64,000 nucleotides of DNA from Eimeria necatrix (Eukaryota; Apicomplexa; Conoidasida; Eucoccidiorida; Eimeriidae), in contig NW_013654863.1 in NCBI RefSeq assembly GCF_000499385.1, forward strand, positions 27,442-91,441, read 5' to 3'. Positions 1 through 14,300 of the stretch are shown here, in pieces (the first letter of the stretch is position 1; each line of letters opens with the position of its first letter). A program made the position numbers and the translations under genes. The notes below the pieces were generated by a model. The model saw nothing but the letters and a program-made list of their open reading frames with translations. It did no database searches and was not told the DNA's origin.

Positions 1-374
1 TTTTCTGGTCTACTACAAGCGGTGATATATCTGCTCAGGCAGAGCTAGATCTAATCGTGAAAGCAAAGAATGCTCTCAAACTAATAAGATTTTGCCGAAG
101 CCACCGAGTACGGCTTTGTGGACTCACTTTTAAATGCGGCGCTGACAAGTTAGAGATGGCTGCGACCATCCATGACGCCTTGGCCAGAACGAACCTCCTA
201 GCGTTCGAAGCTCCATATAGCTCCTGAAGACGACTTTATGCGTAATTAAAAAACAAAAGAGAAGTAGAAGCAGGTTTGCGGTAGGCTTTCGCAAAAAGGA
301 GCCTTTGCTTAGCTTTATCAGCTTCGTTTGCGCAACACTCAGCACTTGAGCTTCAATCTTCTTCTAAAAGTGGA

Positions 375-3300
375 TTATTTGCGTAGTCTAATAGATCGTG
401 CTACTGCACAATCATCCAAAAGGTTCCTGAATGCCTGCCTGTGCAGTTTCCAGCTCCATAGATCCTCTCGTGCTGTAACATTCTCCCTATCGTCGAGTCT
501 GCGCGAATTGGAAAATCCATAGAGAGGGGCTCGCTGTTCTGCCGTCTGGCTACTTTGTTGTCTTTCGCTCGAACCGGGAGTGAGGGTGTCTGACGAGGCC
601 ACAGAAAAGACTGCGAAATCGCCTCCTTCGAAAGTGGTGCCGGGGAATTCTCCTCTTTCAAAAAGGCAGGCTATTGATGTTCCTACTCCCCAGACGATTT
701 CCCGTAGCTGCCAGTAAGCGGCTTGAAGGTCTCTGCAGCTGCAAGGCAAGTGTCAAGCAAACAAGTTTGTTGCTAGGGCTGATCTTTGAGTAGAATGTGC
801 CAATACTGACTGGCTACGAGCACCTCTGTGGAAAATCCTTACTCAATGCAGAGAAAGCAGCGCAAAAGGCGGCAGTACGTCGCCGTCTGGATATTCCTGC
901 AAACATCTGCCGCCACGTACTCTGCCACTGCCAAGATTGGGAACGCTTTTTCCCGCGTGAAATCACAGCAACGTAATACGCAAGCAAACCAAGCCAACGC
1001 ATCTACGAGTTCAGCCGCGTGAGCTCTACTACCGTCAGGTGTAGGGGAGAGCAGCGATGTAGGCAGCGTTGTTAGATGCCCGTGAAGTTTCCTTATGCGG
1101 TGCCTCAGAAGCCCTCCATCACTGCGACCCGAGAAAAGCTCTGTAGCTCCCCATTCTCCTTGAGCCGGCAAAGGATGCTCAGCAGACGTCATTAGGATAC
1201 CATGAAGAATGCGGGAAGCCAGCAGCGCTGCATGCAGTTGCTCGTGGTGCGACTTCCGGTGTGTGAACCTGGCCCATCGGTGAAGAGGTATGAGGCTTCT
1301 AAGACGTATGTCTATTTGCCCTGTCTCTGGGGTGAAGAACTGGCTGTCAAGATAAGGCCACTCGTGCAGCATGTTTCTTCTCCAGAAACACGCTTCAACA
1401 GCTTCACGCCAGGAGCTGCAAGCAAGTTCTTGCTTCTGGCCAAGCCATGACAGGTCACCTAGCCGGCACAGGACCTCGCACAGCCCCTCGAAGTGCTTCT
1501 CTCTGCGGAGTGTTTGGGCAGCCTTTTGGTGCTGCCTCAATACTGAGAGCCAAAGCTGCTCCATGGAAGATGTCTCTCTGAGCGACATCGCAGAAGAGCG
1601 CGGGCTAGTTTCCGAGATACCGCTAAATTACACCGAAACTACCGAAGGGCTGCGGACCTCTTCTTAGTTCCCACTGTTTCTTACCTATTGCTCCACTTGG
1701 CCTCCCACAATGCTTTACGCGTTTTATCTAGAGTTATAAGCAATGTATCTGACGGGTTTGATTCCATAGGCATGTGGTTCAGTTCTTTTTGCAACCAGCA
1801 GGCCAATTGTTCCTGCCTGCCCAGGGATGCAGTCATTGTGGCCTCCATTTCCACCCAAAATTTTGCATTCTCTTCTGCAATATGAGCAGATTCTTCGGCC
1901 TCAATCAGTGCAGAACTGGGCGCATTATCAGTTCGCTGCTCAGCTCCACGAGTTGCTCTCCTCTTGGACTGGTTTGTCACCGGCATTCTGCAAACAAGTG
2001 CAGGCAGAGCTGCACTGAGGGTGCTCGAACACCCTCTTTGCCGTGGTGAAGCCTGGAAACGGTGACAAGTGTGGAATTAAGAAAGTCTTGCACTATCTTG
2101 AAGGCACTTTTACTTAAGTGCCTACGGCTCTTGGGGCTCCTTTTCTAGCGATGCTATCCTCGCAGCCAAAAGCTTCTCGTTTGCATGCTCCTGCTCCCTT
2201 GCCGCTTCTCCCATAAGTTCCAGAACATTTTTTAGAGCTTCCTTCTTTGCAGAAATAATCTTTTGTTGTGCCCAAAGGCCAAGGCTAACAGCACACCGGA
2301 ATGGTGGACCTCTTCCAAGCCTACTGAAGCGGCGGCAAAGCGCCACAGCTTGATGAAGCCGGCCTCGATGAAGCATGACCCTAACGCAAAATATAAAGAC
2401 TCCTCCGAGGTGCCACGTGTTCACTCTTTTCAAATCTGTGCGCACATCGTTTCGCTGCTGTTCTGCATAGTCGGCGTTGCCAGGTTCCTCCTACAGGTGC
2501 TTGGCTTCAGCACTATAAGAAGAAGGCAACGTAGTTTTCCGCTGCCATCAAAACTCTAGGAAGTATCCTGCGGGGTATTCTGGCAGCAAGGTCAAACGTT
2601 CAAAATAGCTCACCAAATGCCCGCTGGCATAACAAAACTTGTCTGTTTACCGCCTCTGAGTTCGGCGTTTCGCAAGACTCCTCCTCTGGAGACCATTCTG
2701 TGGCCTCAAGCATTGATGAGTAGACTACCGCGGATCCCTCATCGGGAACAGCATACAGTCTCATCATTTCTGCAGGATAGGTACAAAATTATGCATATGA
2801 TTCAGCGCTTAATGACACGCGTAGGGAGTAGATCAGATATAATCCACGTGCGGCGCTCTTTCTGGCTGACCTTCAAGGTTGGTGACGCTTAGCTCATCTT
2901 TGTCAGCTAAATGGAGATGCTCCCGTAAAATCAGGAAAAGCAAATCTACACAAGCCTGCGCGATCATCCCAGCTGCCACAGAGAGAGAAATCTGAGGCTT
3001 GGCATCAAGTGGCTGTTGCGCCTTGCCGCCTCTACTGTTAAGCCCGCCAGATATTACAGAGCCTCGTTGGCGTCCTGTGGCTTTCGCATCTCCCCGTCGT
3101 GCTTGTTTGTTGCCTGCAAGCCCGTCTCCTCCTCTGGAGCTTTCTCTTGTGTTTATTGCAGCAGGGTCTTTGCCCAGAAAGACAGCATCAGGAGGAAACA
3201 AGGCATCCACTGAGCTAGAACCTGTTAAATCTTCTTGATAAGTGGCAAGATACGCAGCATCTGGATTGACAAGCAGCAGGGCATTGCCCAAGTTCACGAT

Positions 3301-6300
3301 AATAGAATATGCTAGCAAGGGGGCATTGCTGGCCACCGCAAAGGAAGCTGCTGTTGCCCCCCGTTGGAAAAGAAGAAGAAGGGCAGGCCAAACAGATGAC
3401 TGGCCTGGAGCTGCAAGCCTCTCGGCTTCTGATGCCACTAGCTCGATTCGCTTCTCCGGGCTGACAGAAGCACGGAAAACGGAAGCTGGAGATCCATTCG
3501 AGGGCGAAACAGCACCGCTGCGGGAAGGCGATTTTGTTCGTGTCTGCTCCTGACAATTCGCCAAATCAGTTGGGAGACGAGGCGCATCCCCCTTTCCTGG
3601 GTTAGGAACGCGATCTGAATCTATGTCTAAGTCAGCTTCAATACAATCGAAAGCAAAGAGACCGTGCGAGCACTGGTGGGGAGAGGCATCCGAGGGCACG
3701 GCTGGCAAAGTAGACGTGCGCCTCCAAGCGGAAAGAGTGTGCAGGGGTGCTGCTAGAAGCAACGAAGATAAGTTAGCTATCCAGATAACTGAGTCATCTT
3801 GGGGAGCTATATGCTCCTCAAGCTTTCGAGCGCGAAGCCGCCCTTCCACTTCCATCCCTTGGCTGTGTATCTGACGAGCTCGCTCTGTTGTGTCTTGAAC
3901 TGACGGTTCTTCTTCTCCCTCGCCATCAGCGGCAGGTGTTCCTGTTGAAAGTGCAGCTTTGCTGTGTGTCCGGGAGCACAGCCATTCCACTAAGGGTTCA
4001 GCATTGCTGGCATGGGCTTCGAAAGTCGTCTTTGCATAGCTACGTAATGAAGCAACGGCTGCTGGGGCCGCTAACTCCAGAAGACTCTCCGCATCAGCAA
4101 TAAGCTCCTCTATGTCTGAGATGCCCGCCCAATCGGCCTGCCTGATGCGACGTTTCAGGGCAACAGATATGACAGAGCCGATGAGATTTACAAAGGCATG
4201 ATCCTCCTTGTCTCCACGAAGCCGCACGATAATCTTCGTAGCATCAATTAACCGCTGGGTAGAAGCTCCGACATCACCAGGCGAAGCCAGCAGAGCTGCG
4301 CTAATTACGGCGCATAACTGCTTTCCCTCTGGTGTTCTGCAGTCAACGACCCATGAGGGGGGAGGGATCCCTTCTGAAAAATGCGAAGCTTGCGAGTGGA
4401 ACGGCTGGAATGGAGATATTGACACAATGGCAGCACTTAACCATGCACTCAAGACCACTAGCTTCTCCAGAGGGGTCAACACTGCTCCCATAGTCGCGGG
4501 CAACGTTAACGATCTTGGCAAATGCTTGCAGGCTATGCCATGAATTATGGGTATCTGCATTCACAAAACCGGGGTGCTCACCAAGGCAGCGAGAGCATCT
4601 GAAAGCATCTATATGCTGTGTCTTGCATCAGTTAAGCACCTTGCCTAGTTGCGAACAGCAAGTTTAATGCAATTATCAGTCCCTCAAAAGCCATATACTC
4701 CTGAGACTACAGTTGAATAACAGCCGTCACCTGAAATTGAGCAGCAGCGAGGCATCCAAAACCTAGCAAAGTAGCCTCCATCACGCGCGCCTGTGGTGGT
4801 AGAGAGTTTTGGGGTAGAGCATCTACGGCTGCAAAGGCTCGCATAATAGGCCGGATGATCTCCGCTGGAAGAGATGAAAGCGATGACATCAACACATACA
4901 ATGTGTTGAGAAGTATCGAAAGTTGTTCTTCGGCGACGTCTGCACTGTGAGAAAATACAGCCAACTCCAAGTTCGTGGCTTGAAAAAATGCGTCTTCAAG
5001 AGCAGCAACCGCTTCGCTTCGCCAGTGCAGCAGAGAATAACGATACTTTTGGTCCCGAGACTGCTCCACACAGATCCCCAGAATTGACAGGTAAATGCTT
5101 TCTTTTCCACGCTGCAGTGATGAAGCCTAACCAACTGCGTCCATGCGCAATGGGTGCACGTCATCAAAGGGAAAATTGGCGTGCGTGTGTGTCGGCTGCA
5201 TGCCTCGAATTGTATCTTACGCAGCGAACAACACTCTCGGCGATCGATCGTACAACTAACGGAGGCAACCGCGCTGCAAAACGCGAAACAAAATAGGCAG
5301 TCCAACTGGCTTGAAGAAGCAACCGGAACTTTTTTCATAGACATGCAATGCTGATTAAGCTTTGAAGCTTCTAGCCTGATAGATAAGGGTTAGTACTGAT
5401 GGGTGGTACTCGAGGCATTTCACCTAAAGCATCTTCCCGTAGCTTCGAGTTCTTCGGCACTTTACCCTTTACGCCTGCTTCCAGTACGGTCACGAGGTTC
5501 CACATTTCTTTGATTTCTGTCTGCAGCCAACGCACGGCTTCCTCATCTCCTACTGCTCTCTTTAATACTCAGGTTTCATGTTGTAATGAGGCAGTAGCAG
5601 TATACAAGGCCAGTGGAATTGTTTGTTTCCGAAGTAGCGCTAATCATTGAATGCTTGCTGGCTTGCCATGCCACTCAACGCACTTCCAGAGAGCTCAAGC
5701 TAATTCGAGTCAAGCGGCTTTTAGTGCTGTTCCCAAAGTTTCAAGTGAAGTTTGAAGTGACTCTACTTACTTCTGCAGTACGTGGCAACGAACAACGCAG
5801 GGCTGCGCTATAAATACGCGCACGAAGCATTGCAATCGGAAGCGGCCAGCTGCAGCTCAGCGGAAGGCTGGTTTCGCTCAAATCTGACGATCGAGCCTCT
5901 CCCACCTCCTCATATGCGACTGTACAAACGAGGGCAGAACAGTGATTATATACAATTTCTTCTTTATGTGTCTACGGGTGTGATGTGCAGCTACTTGGAA
6001 GAGCATGATGGCCCGCAGCTCCTAGACTTGACCAAGGCCGCTTACCTACATAGATTTCAGTATTTCTCAAAGCATAAATGCGGGTTACTTCCTTCAGGCC
6101 AAGCCGGAGGCCAGACCCCATGAGATCCTTCTGCTGTCGAGATACACCCAAACCGCCGTGAGTGCGCAGGGACCCCCCATATAAAACTCGCCAGGATCTC
6201 CCCACATTGGTTGCCGCCGATTGTGCAGACGCACCTGCACCTGGGAGGCTTAAAAGGAGGAATTGCGGTCCCCTCCCAACCAGAAGTGGAGACTTGAGCT

Positions 6301-9300
6301 GCCGCCGAGATTTTGGTGGTCCCTGCCCCGGCTGCATCACCTCCTTCGTGGGCTTGAGACCAGCCACAGAAATCCAACTACCCTCTAGTCTTGCTGCGGA
6401 CGAAACTTCTTTTTCAGCAGCTTCTACAAAGTGACCTCCAGCTGGTGGCGGTAGAAAGTCTGCGAGGGCGCAGAGTGCTAGGCACTTCCGGTACCAGTTT
6501 CGTCCGCAGTTCAATTTCACGCGGTGTTTGTCTGTAAGCTCCTTTTCGTTCAGGCGACCTTCGCCGACAGTATTTCGCGCAATCTCCCCTTTATCAACGG
6601 CGTCTTCCACTATGGTGACGATTCTTGGGGTACCGGGGCGCCGGGTTCCTCTCAATCCTGTAGCCGATGTACTTGAGGGTTGCGGGACAGGCTGCGCATT
6701 CACAGGCAGTCCAGAAACATTTTACGCACAAATTTTCTCCCGTGAGTTAAGTTGCCACGAGCGGTACACAGTAGCTTTCCTCCTGGTGTGACGTACTTTT
6801 GAAGCCATTCGAGCCTCAAAATCGTACATGAGGCACAACAGAGTCCAGGCCTCTGCAGGCTCTGCATCCCACGCAAGCGAATCTTTATGGTCATCCACCA
6901 GTTGTTGGCTGGGCTCCGATGGTGAAAGCATGCTTGATAAAAGCGCGCCTTCCAAAGGACTTGGTTTGTTAGAGAGCTGTTCCAAGTGGGCCATAGGATC
7001 CGCCGAAGCTAAAAGAGCGTTTGCAGCTTGCACCTTGCGGGCTTCCACGAAGGGCATCGCCAGTGCAGCTGCGCAGCACTCAGCTCTGGCTATGAGCCCT
7101 CGCAACAGCTCCCGGCCTTTGCTGTCATTGCCACAAAGCAGCAAATATAATTAGAGTGCTAGCGTTCAACTTGATACTCAAGTTTGTTCTCGGTCTTGTC
7201 AATGGCCTTGCAAATGCTACACCCCCGCTACTTAAAATCAGAAGAGCCACCTTGAAAGCCTAAGCAGTTGGTGCATCTTTCTTTGTCACTATTCCTTTTT
7301 CTAAGGAAGGAATTTAAGGGCGTTGAAAGCTTACGGCTGATGGAGAGGTCTTCCCGTTGAGTGGAACAAAAACGTTGCTACAGCTGCCAGTGGGCGAAGG
7401 TAGCTAAATTTGCATTTTATCATTACTTCGGCCACTAATTCTAGTATCTTTTCAACATGCTGCAGCTCGCTTGCACGTTGTTGCCCTTGTTCAGCGCTTT
7501 TTTCTGTTTCTTGTCCCGAAATCGTCATGGTGAACAACACACTTGCATTTGGAAGTACGTGACAGTGCCAAAGCTGCACAGAAATTCAACCGCAGACTCC
7601 ACTGCCAGTCCAATCTATGCAACTTAACTAAGGTAGTCGATATAAGCTCATGGAGGATTTTAGCTTCGCCAAGTGATGCACAAGTCGCACCGTTAGCAGG
7701 ACTTGGCAAATGTAGTCACTACAGAAGTGCTTCGTGAGCTCCTCAACGCCCTCAGTTGACAGCGCCGCACTCCATAGGGCCAATATGTCATGCACAATGC
7801 TCAATCGCTGCGCTTGTGTAGGTGGAGGGGCTGAACTATTAGCGTGGTTGTTTCCTTTAACGGGAAGAGGGCTCCCCGCTTCTTGGGAAGCTGCAGGCGA
7901 GCGTTGCCCACTTGAAAGGGCCTCAACAACTTGGCATTCAGTACGTCCATCCAGTGCCGCGTCCAGCATTCGCATAAGGCTCCACGTGTGCAATTTTAGC
8001 TCCAATATACACAACGGCAGTTCTGCTTCGGTCTCTGTCCACACTGCTATGCTTGACCCCTGTGCTCCCTGAACCACATATTCAACGTCTTGTGACTGCG
8101 TGTCCTAGAACCTATCTGCTGGTGGCGCCATATAATCAGGCTCATACTATGTTCGAAATAAATACCTAACTACGCCTAAGCCTGTCTCGGTGGTTTGCGA
8201 AGTGATTGCCTCAAGGAAGTCCACTGGGGGCGATAACAACTCCCAAAACTGCCTCTTGCAGACCTTAAACAAGTTCTTCGGAAGTTTCATCATGCAGTTG
8301 TAGCGGGGGTGAGGCGGCGTGGGCCAAACAGCTGAGTTATCAATAATACTAACTACATCATGATGTACCCCCAGACAGCTCTGTAAGGCAGAACGCAGTC
8401 CATCCCGCAGCCGCCACTTGAATAGCTCGGGTGCCGAACCGATTACAGGCGGCGTTTCTTCCTCACCAGAGGCTCGCGGTCGGCATGAGTCTGTGAGGAA
8501 GCTAGATTCAGCAGTTGATTCTGAAGTTCCTGCCGCCAGCCTCGTATAAACCAGAAAATGGTTTAGTTCCTCAGAGACATGGTCACAGCTCGTCAGCTGC
8601 ACTACATGCACTGTCGCGAATTCGGAGTTCGCAGCATTTCCACCAGTTCTTTCATTACATCTGTCCCCCTCACACCCAGAATTTTCCTTTGGCTTTAGAG
8701 TTAAGCTGTTACTTATATTTAGTTGGGTGGTTTCTGAGCCTTTTTGTGTGCAGGATGTCACCATACTCGTTGCCGGGGACTGAATACTTGAGACTAGGCC
8801 GTGGCACACGACATGTGCATGGGTCACTGGCTGCAGGAGTTTGTGCAGCCGGCGCACTGATCGCAGTGGAGCTGCAGGATCGTCTAAATCATCTTCCATC
8901 TGGCATATTGTCTCGAGCACTTGCTGAGCGTGTGACTGGCCTGTCCCAGTAGATTTATGCATCATACTATTAGCGACTACTTGTGAGTCCCTGAGTGGTA
9001 AGGCCTCCACCTTGCGCATTCCCGCTTTGTACTTTGTAGCTGCGTTCTCTGGCGTCTTGGCAGCAATCAGCTGCATGCCACAAATAAGAGGGATGCCGGT
9101 GACAAGTTTAGTCACTCTGCATGCTGTGGAAGTTCCCTTCGCATAGCCGTCAGGGTCAACCAGCTGGCCCTGACGGTTGTGCCCATGAGAAACATCAGGC
9201 TTTAAAGCAGAAGCAGGAGCAGTTGCCACACTATTCGAAGAGGTGCTGCAGAGACGAAGGGCAGTTTCCCAGTCCCAATGACGAGCAAGGAGGAGCCTGA

Positions 9301-12016
9301 TACAGCGTGTCGCCGCCATATTCTCCGCGCTTTGCACAGCTGTATCTGCATCAGTCTCTTTAGAAAAGGCCCCTTGTTTTTCCGTTCCGGGTAGCTGATG
9401 GGTTGCTGACCTACTTGCTTGGGGATCATCTTCAGGCATGGAAAGTCTGACTTCCTCAAGGTTGCGCAGCCCTTGAAAGTCGCAGGATGAAGCAACCACC
9501 CAACCTGAACGAATCAATCCTTCGAGCTTCTGCAAAGCCAGCGGATTCTCTGTGGCATCCCAAGCAAATACCTCTAAATCTGTTAGGGGAGGATGGAAAA
9601 GGTTCCTGCGCCAAAAACACAATTTCCAGTCCTTGCACTTTGTGGTGACCCTGGTGTTTGCCTCGTTGCACTTACCAGCTCAAGCGCGAAAACTCGGCGC
9701 CTAAAATAACAAAGTGCTGTGAGGGTATAGTCTTAATTCCCATCCTTTTTGTATCTCACATGTAAATGAAGCGATACTCGAGGGCCTTCCAACATTTGGC
9801 TAGCTTCCCAGGTGGTAAAATGTCTTTTAAGTCCGCAAGACGCCACAAGAGCTCGGCATGAATGGCCAGAGGCAAACACGCCGCAGCACGATGAGCAGCC
9901 CGCACGAGTTCCTTAAGAAACTCCTCGTTCGTCGGAGGGGTTGTTGCTGAAGAGGCATTCTGTCCCGTTGCGGTCGACTGCCGTGAAGCCTTCTTGCGGC
10001 CATGTCCTGCAGAGTCATGAGCTCCCGCTGTGCTTTTGGCTGGTAGCTCGCCTCCTGCAGTCATCGCTGGCTTGGGCTCTGGAAAGGTTCCGCAGGCGTC
10101 TGGAGTAAATATCATGTCAAGCTTGGATGCAGCTACAATGAAATCAGAAAGCATGGGTTCAGTAAATTCAAGCAGCTTCAGTAGCAGACTCTCTACTGGG
10201 TTGCAATCCCCTGTAGCGCCGTTGCCAGCTGCTGTTGCTGGCAACACCGGGCGTTTCTTCCTCTGTCCCCGAGACTCATCGCGCCTCCTAGAAACTGGAC
10301 TTCTGGTTTCTGCAGACTCCGCCTCGGCTAAATGTTGGCCGTTACGTACTTCCTCTGGCTGTACGTGGCTAGTGCATGCATCTCCGAATGCGCCGGCGGC
10401 AGCAGTCCATGGAGAAGCCCTGCGGTTGTCACGGCAGCCCGTTTGGAGAATTAGAAGGCTTAACGAAATTGTCAGCCTCTTAGACGTTGTTGTTGTGCAC
10501 CCGTCCATGAACAGCGACGGTACTGGTCCGTTGTTTTCTCCAAAGCTCGAGGCTGAAAGCCTACGCAGATGCTGGTACACTGTAGTAGACTTATGCGCTC
10601 CGATGTCCCCACCGTTCTCGCGGATAGATCTTCCTACGCGAGCAACAGTTGATTGGTCAGGCGATACGCACGAAGTAAATGCCTTCACAGCGGCCTGCAG
10701 TTCTTCAAATGCATCTGCACAGGCCATCACATCACGACGAATGCGAATGTGTGGCTCTTCATTCCAGCTATTATCACTATGCTACAGCCATCTGGCACCA
10801 TCGTATCCATCAAAACAGTAGCAGAGCGCAGCAGCTGTATGGCAGCATAGGTTGAAGGAATCCTGTCAGGGAGCATCTGTGCACAATCCGCACCGGTTGG
10901 CTGCGAGACTTGGGACCACACCTTGCACTTAATCATCAGCGCCATGAAAAGCAGCTGCTTGTATGCAGTCCCATATCTATGCTTTGTTTCAAGCGTTTGT
11001 TCTGTTGCTTCTGAAATCGCCTTTGAGACAGCAGTGCATACTCTGTGGGCCTCAGCCCACTTCCCCTGCCGCGCAAGTAGGTGAGCGAGCTGCCACCAGA
11101 AGGGCCAATAAGATGGAGACATGCGTGGTTCAAAAGTGTCTACGCGGCACAAGCAACTGTTGAGCAGATCAGCTGCTGTGCCCATGTATCCGCTTGACCC
11201 AAGGTGTTGACACAGACGCCCACTCAGCACCACCGCTGTGTTCACGTAACCCTGGAGCTCGGCTGGCATCTGAGCGGGGCTCGTGGCTCTCTTGATAGCC
11301 CCCCATGCCCTTAGGAGAGCCTCCATACTCTCAATCCTTCTCAGTATGGCTTCGCGCCTGTCGGCGTCCGCGCAGTTGTAGTCGTCGCGGCCACAGCGAG
11401 CAGCAGTTGCACATGCGTGAAGCAACACGAAGCCGCCCGCTGCCTGCAGCAGATGCATGCTTTTTACAATGGTGCAGGGGACTTCTGAATTATCTAGATA
11501 ACCAGAGACACATTCATTGTGCTCGGCTTCGGCAGCCTTCTTTTGGCGAGCGCAAGTAGGGCACGTTGTGGGATCTCCTGTGGCGTGTGCCACATTCCCC
11601 GCCGCAGTGCCATTCAGAAAGTTTAGAGCGTCTGGCTCCTTTAGGCGGAGCACGCAAAGTGCCAGATCTGCAAGGCCCATTCTGAACAAGCCCAGTGTCA
11701 GATCCACGGCAGCGTCTAGGACGAGACACAGAGGCAGTCGCACAGAAGCCATTGAGTCAAAAGCTGATGCCATGTCTTCGAACGCCTCGACCTGAGACGA
11801 AGGGAAGGTGGCACACCATTTTGGCTGTGGCTGATCTAGTTTACTGCATATATAACACAGCTACTCCTTCATTGAGAGAGCTAGTGGTGCAAAACGTGGA
11901 TCGTCATGACTCACAAAGTGCTGGTACGACAGCTTGGTATGGTGAGGCCCAGACCTGTGCCTCATCCTGCTGCGTACAAGCTGCAGGAGGCGTTGAACCT
12001 CCCCGGCAGCATCCAT
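375..12016 (-). CDS. Large multi-exon gene, CFAP54-like axonemal protein (3' end uncertain)
   Basis: Exon 1 runs 12016-11915 (ATG, 34 codons, ending before GTGAGT). Exon 2 starts at 11791 after CTCAG and joins in phase to read SYQHFVEAFEDMASAFDSM. Further coding blocks lie near 10780-11791, 9757-10720, 8170-9615, 7640-8066, 7335-7560, 6802-7120, 6000-6694, 4725-5060, 2840-4500, 2122-2440, 1681-1986, 839-1588 and 375-749. Phase-consistent joins were found at several introns, for example GCATCAGCC|GTAAGC near 7335 and GCTTCAAAA|GTACGT near 6802. The N-terminal third has helical, TPR-like segments (motifs LARQGKWAEAHRVCTAVSK and LGDLSWLGQKQELACSSW) that resemble the DUF4486 region of CFAP54, a central-pair protein of motile flagella. 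In coccidia only microgametes are flagellate, so expression in male gametes is expected. Hydrophilic inserts separate the conserved parts. No CAG runs occur. It could be another TPR-type axonemal protein. The gene probably continues left of the window. Confidence 0.5.
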
Positions 12017-13060
12017 TGTTGTTCAGTATGCTCGTATAGGAAACGCGGAGCTCGTCGTCCCTAGCAGTGTAGTCGGTTTCCCTGATAGATACTCACTGCA
12101 GTCAACCTTAAATCCGGGCCCAGCACAAGCTTCTAGCCACGCATGTGAGCAGATTTTCCGCGAAGCTTCCACATTTCTTTCCCTGGAAATGCGGATAAAA
12201 AGGCACACTGGGAGCCGTTCTGAGCTTTGGTGCTCCCTAGTTTGGATCGAACCAACACAAAGTCGAAGCTACGTCATTGATAGCACACACAGAAAGTCAT
12301 TGAAGGTAAACAATTTTAAAAATTCTAAGCGTTGTCGAGAGACTTCGTGTCGATACGTAAGCCAAGCAGGGCACCGAGACGTGCACGTTTTGACGCTGTA
12401 TGGGCTTGTGTGCAAGTTCTTCTTTTTGTAGGATATCTCTTCGCTCCACACTGCGCCTTTCAGTAAAGTCGCAAACAGCTTAGCATTATAATTTGAGAGA
12501 TATATATTCTGATTTAGATATTTTCTGGCACCTGGAGTGAATTTGGGGCTTTCAGCTTAACCTCGGCGAGCTCACTGTTGCGGCGGCCGACTATTGCCGA
12601 CTCTATACTCTTCTGAGTGCATGTAGAAGTAAACCAAAGAGCTCAAATTTAAGACAACAAATGGCATCACATTTACTATGGGAAGCAATTGAACTACTAA
12701 CATGAAGAAATAACACTTTTGCGTTCTGCGTTTCAAGACGCTTCAACGTCTGTAGTGGCCCCAGCCAAAACGTCTGATACCTGTGCTCTGTAGCCTTCAG
12801 GCTTTCCACACGTGAGGGCAGATCAAGGCAGATGCATATCGTCTTATCTCAATGTCTAGTTCAACAAGTTTGAAAACCCCACTATCACTGGCCGCCCTTT
12901 CAGTGCTAGAAATTGCTATATGAGCTTGAATGCTGTCGAAATCCATTCCACGCACGAATGTAGAATTTAATGAGAGACATATTCGCCTAGAGTCACTCTT
13001 AGAAATTCACCGCGAGCATTGGTCTTCCCAAGGAATATGGCGAAACTCCACAGCCATGCC
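12017..13060. other. Intergenic region, no gene seen
   Basis: This stretch lies upstream of the CFAP54-like start. It is balanced in base composition and has stops in all frames. No coding motif or repeat array was recognised. It presumably holds the promoter of the minus-strand gene to its left. Confidence 0.6.
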
Positions 13061-13079
13061 CCGATGCTCGGTGCTGCTA

Positions 13080-13970
13080 CACCGAAATCACGGTATGGCT
13101 GCGTGGTGCTGCTGCTTGCTGTTGCTGCTCGTCGCTTCTTTTGATGCTGCTGGTTGTTGCTGCTTCGTTCTGCTGTTTGCTGCTGCTGTTTGTTGCTGTT
13201 GTTGCCTTTCCTCGCTGCTGCAAATGCTGCTGTTCCGTGGTCCTGCTACTTACTAGCGCTGCCCCCTGGTCCTCCTGCTTCGTGCTGCTTTTGGGGGGAA
13301 CTGCTTACCGCTGTGGCTTACGGCAGCTGCTTAACTGCTGCTGAGTGCTGCTGCTCCTGCTTGGCGCTGCCCTCCTGCTTGCTGCTGTTCGTTGCTGCTG
13401 CTTGCTGGAGCCCCTTGCTCCTGCTTGCTGCTGTTCGTTTCTGCTGCTTGCTGCTGCTGCTTGCTGCTGCTGTTTTATGCTGCCTCTTGCTGGTGCTGCC
13501 TTGTTCTGCTGCTTATTGTCACAGCTTGCCGCTGTTTGACGCTGATGCTTTCTGCTTGCTGCTGTTTCCATTTGCTGCTGCTTCTGCTTACTGTTGCGTG
13601 CCGCTGCGGCCGCGCCGCTGCGGCTGATGCGCGCTGCTCCTACGTGATGCTATTATTTGCTGCTGCGTGGCGCGCTGCTTGCTGCTGCTTGCTGCTGCTG
13701 CATGCTGCTTGCTGTTCCATGCTATTTCTGGCTGCTGCTATTTGTCGCGGCTCCCTGCTGCTGGTGCTTGGTGCTTTTGCTTACTATTGCTGCTTGATCC
13801 TGCTGCTTGCTGCTGCTACTTTCTGCTGCATGCCGCCTCTTGTTGCTGCCTGGTGCCTCTTGCTACTGCCGCTTGCTGTTTGCTGCCGCTGCTTGCCGCT
13901 GCAGACTGCTGCTGCGTGTTGCTGCTGTGGCCTGCTGCTGTGTGTTGCTGCTATTGCTCGCGGTTGCTTC
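13080..13970. repeat. Degenerate CTG/TGC-rich tract, copy 1
   Basis: About 0.9 kb of imperfect TGCTGCTTGCTGCTG-type sequence broken by single-base changes. It leaves long open frames rich in Cys, Leu, Ala and Ser on both strands. None has conserved islands between the repeats, so these frames are treated as by-products of the repeat. A related tract lies about 2.2 kb to the right. Confidence 0.8.
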
Positions 13971-14300
13971 ATTTCTGGAATGAGGAAGCAACCAAAAAAA
14001 ATTTGGATATTTGGCATGAGAGGCACTCATATGCGCAGCAATGCGCTCAGGCCGTTTCAGTTAAGTAGTCGCAACAACAGCAAAAGACATAGAACAGGCT
14101 AATGGATGTCGGAATGCCATGCAATTGAGGTTTGAAAGGCAGCAGCAGCATGATGAGCAGTGCTGGATCAAAAGGTCTGCGTCAGAAGCAACAGCACGGA
14201 AAGTAGACGCACCAAAGTGTTTGCTGCAGTTGCTTGGTGCTGCTGCTTGCTGCTGAGTGGTGCTGCTTGGAAATGCTGGGTGTCGCTGTTGTTTGCTATT
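13570..14300. repeat. Duplicated segment, left copy
   Basis: This segment matches 15785-16640 in order and orientation. Shared landmarks are TACTGTTGCGTGCCGCTGCG (13589 and 15805), CATATGCG after GGCACTC/GACACCC (near 14030 and 16373), and AGCAACAGCA next to a GTTGCAGT/GCTGCAGT stretch (near 14187 and 16531). The offset grows from about 2.2 to 2.34 kb because the CTG tract differs in length. The copies have diverged by many substitutions and are not recent. Confidence 0.7.

Noticed and set aside
5782..6123. Plus-strand open frame of 113 codons overlapping the CFAP54-like gene
   Set aside because: It lies opposite a coding block and an intron of the minus-strand gene, has no recognisable motif and no clear promoter or splice context.
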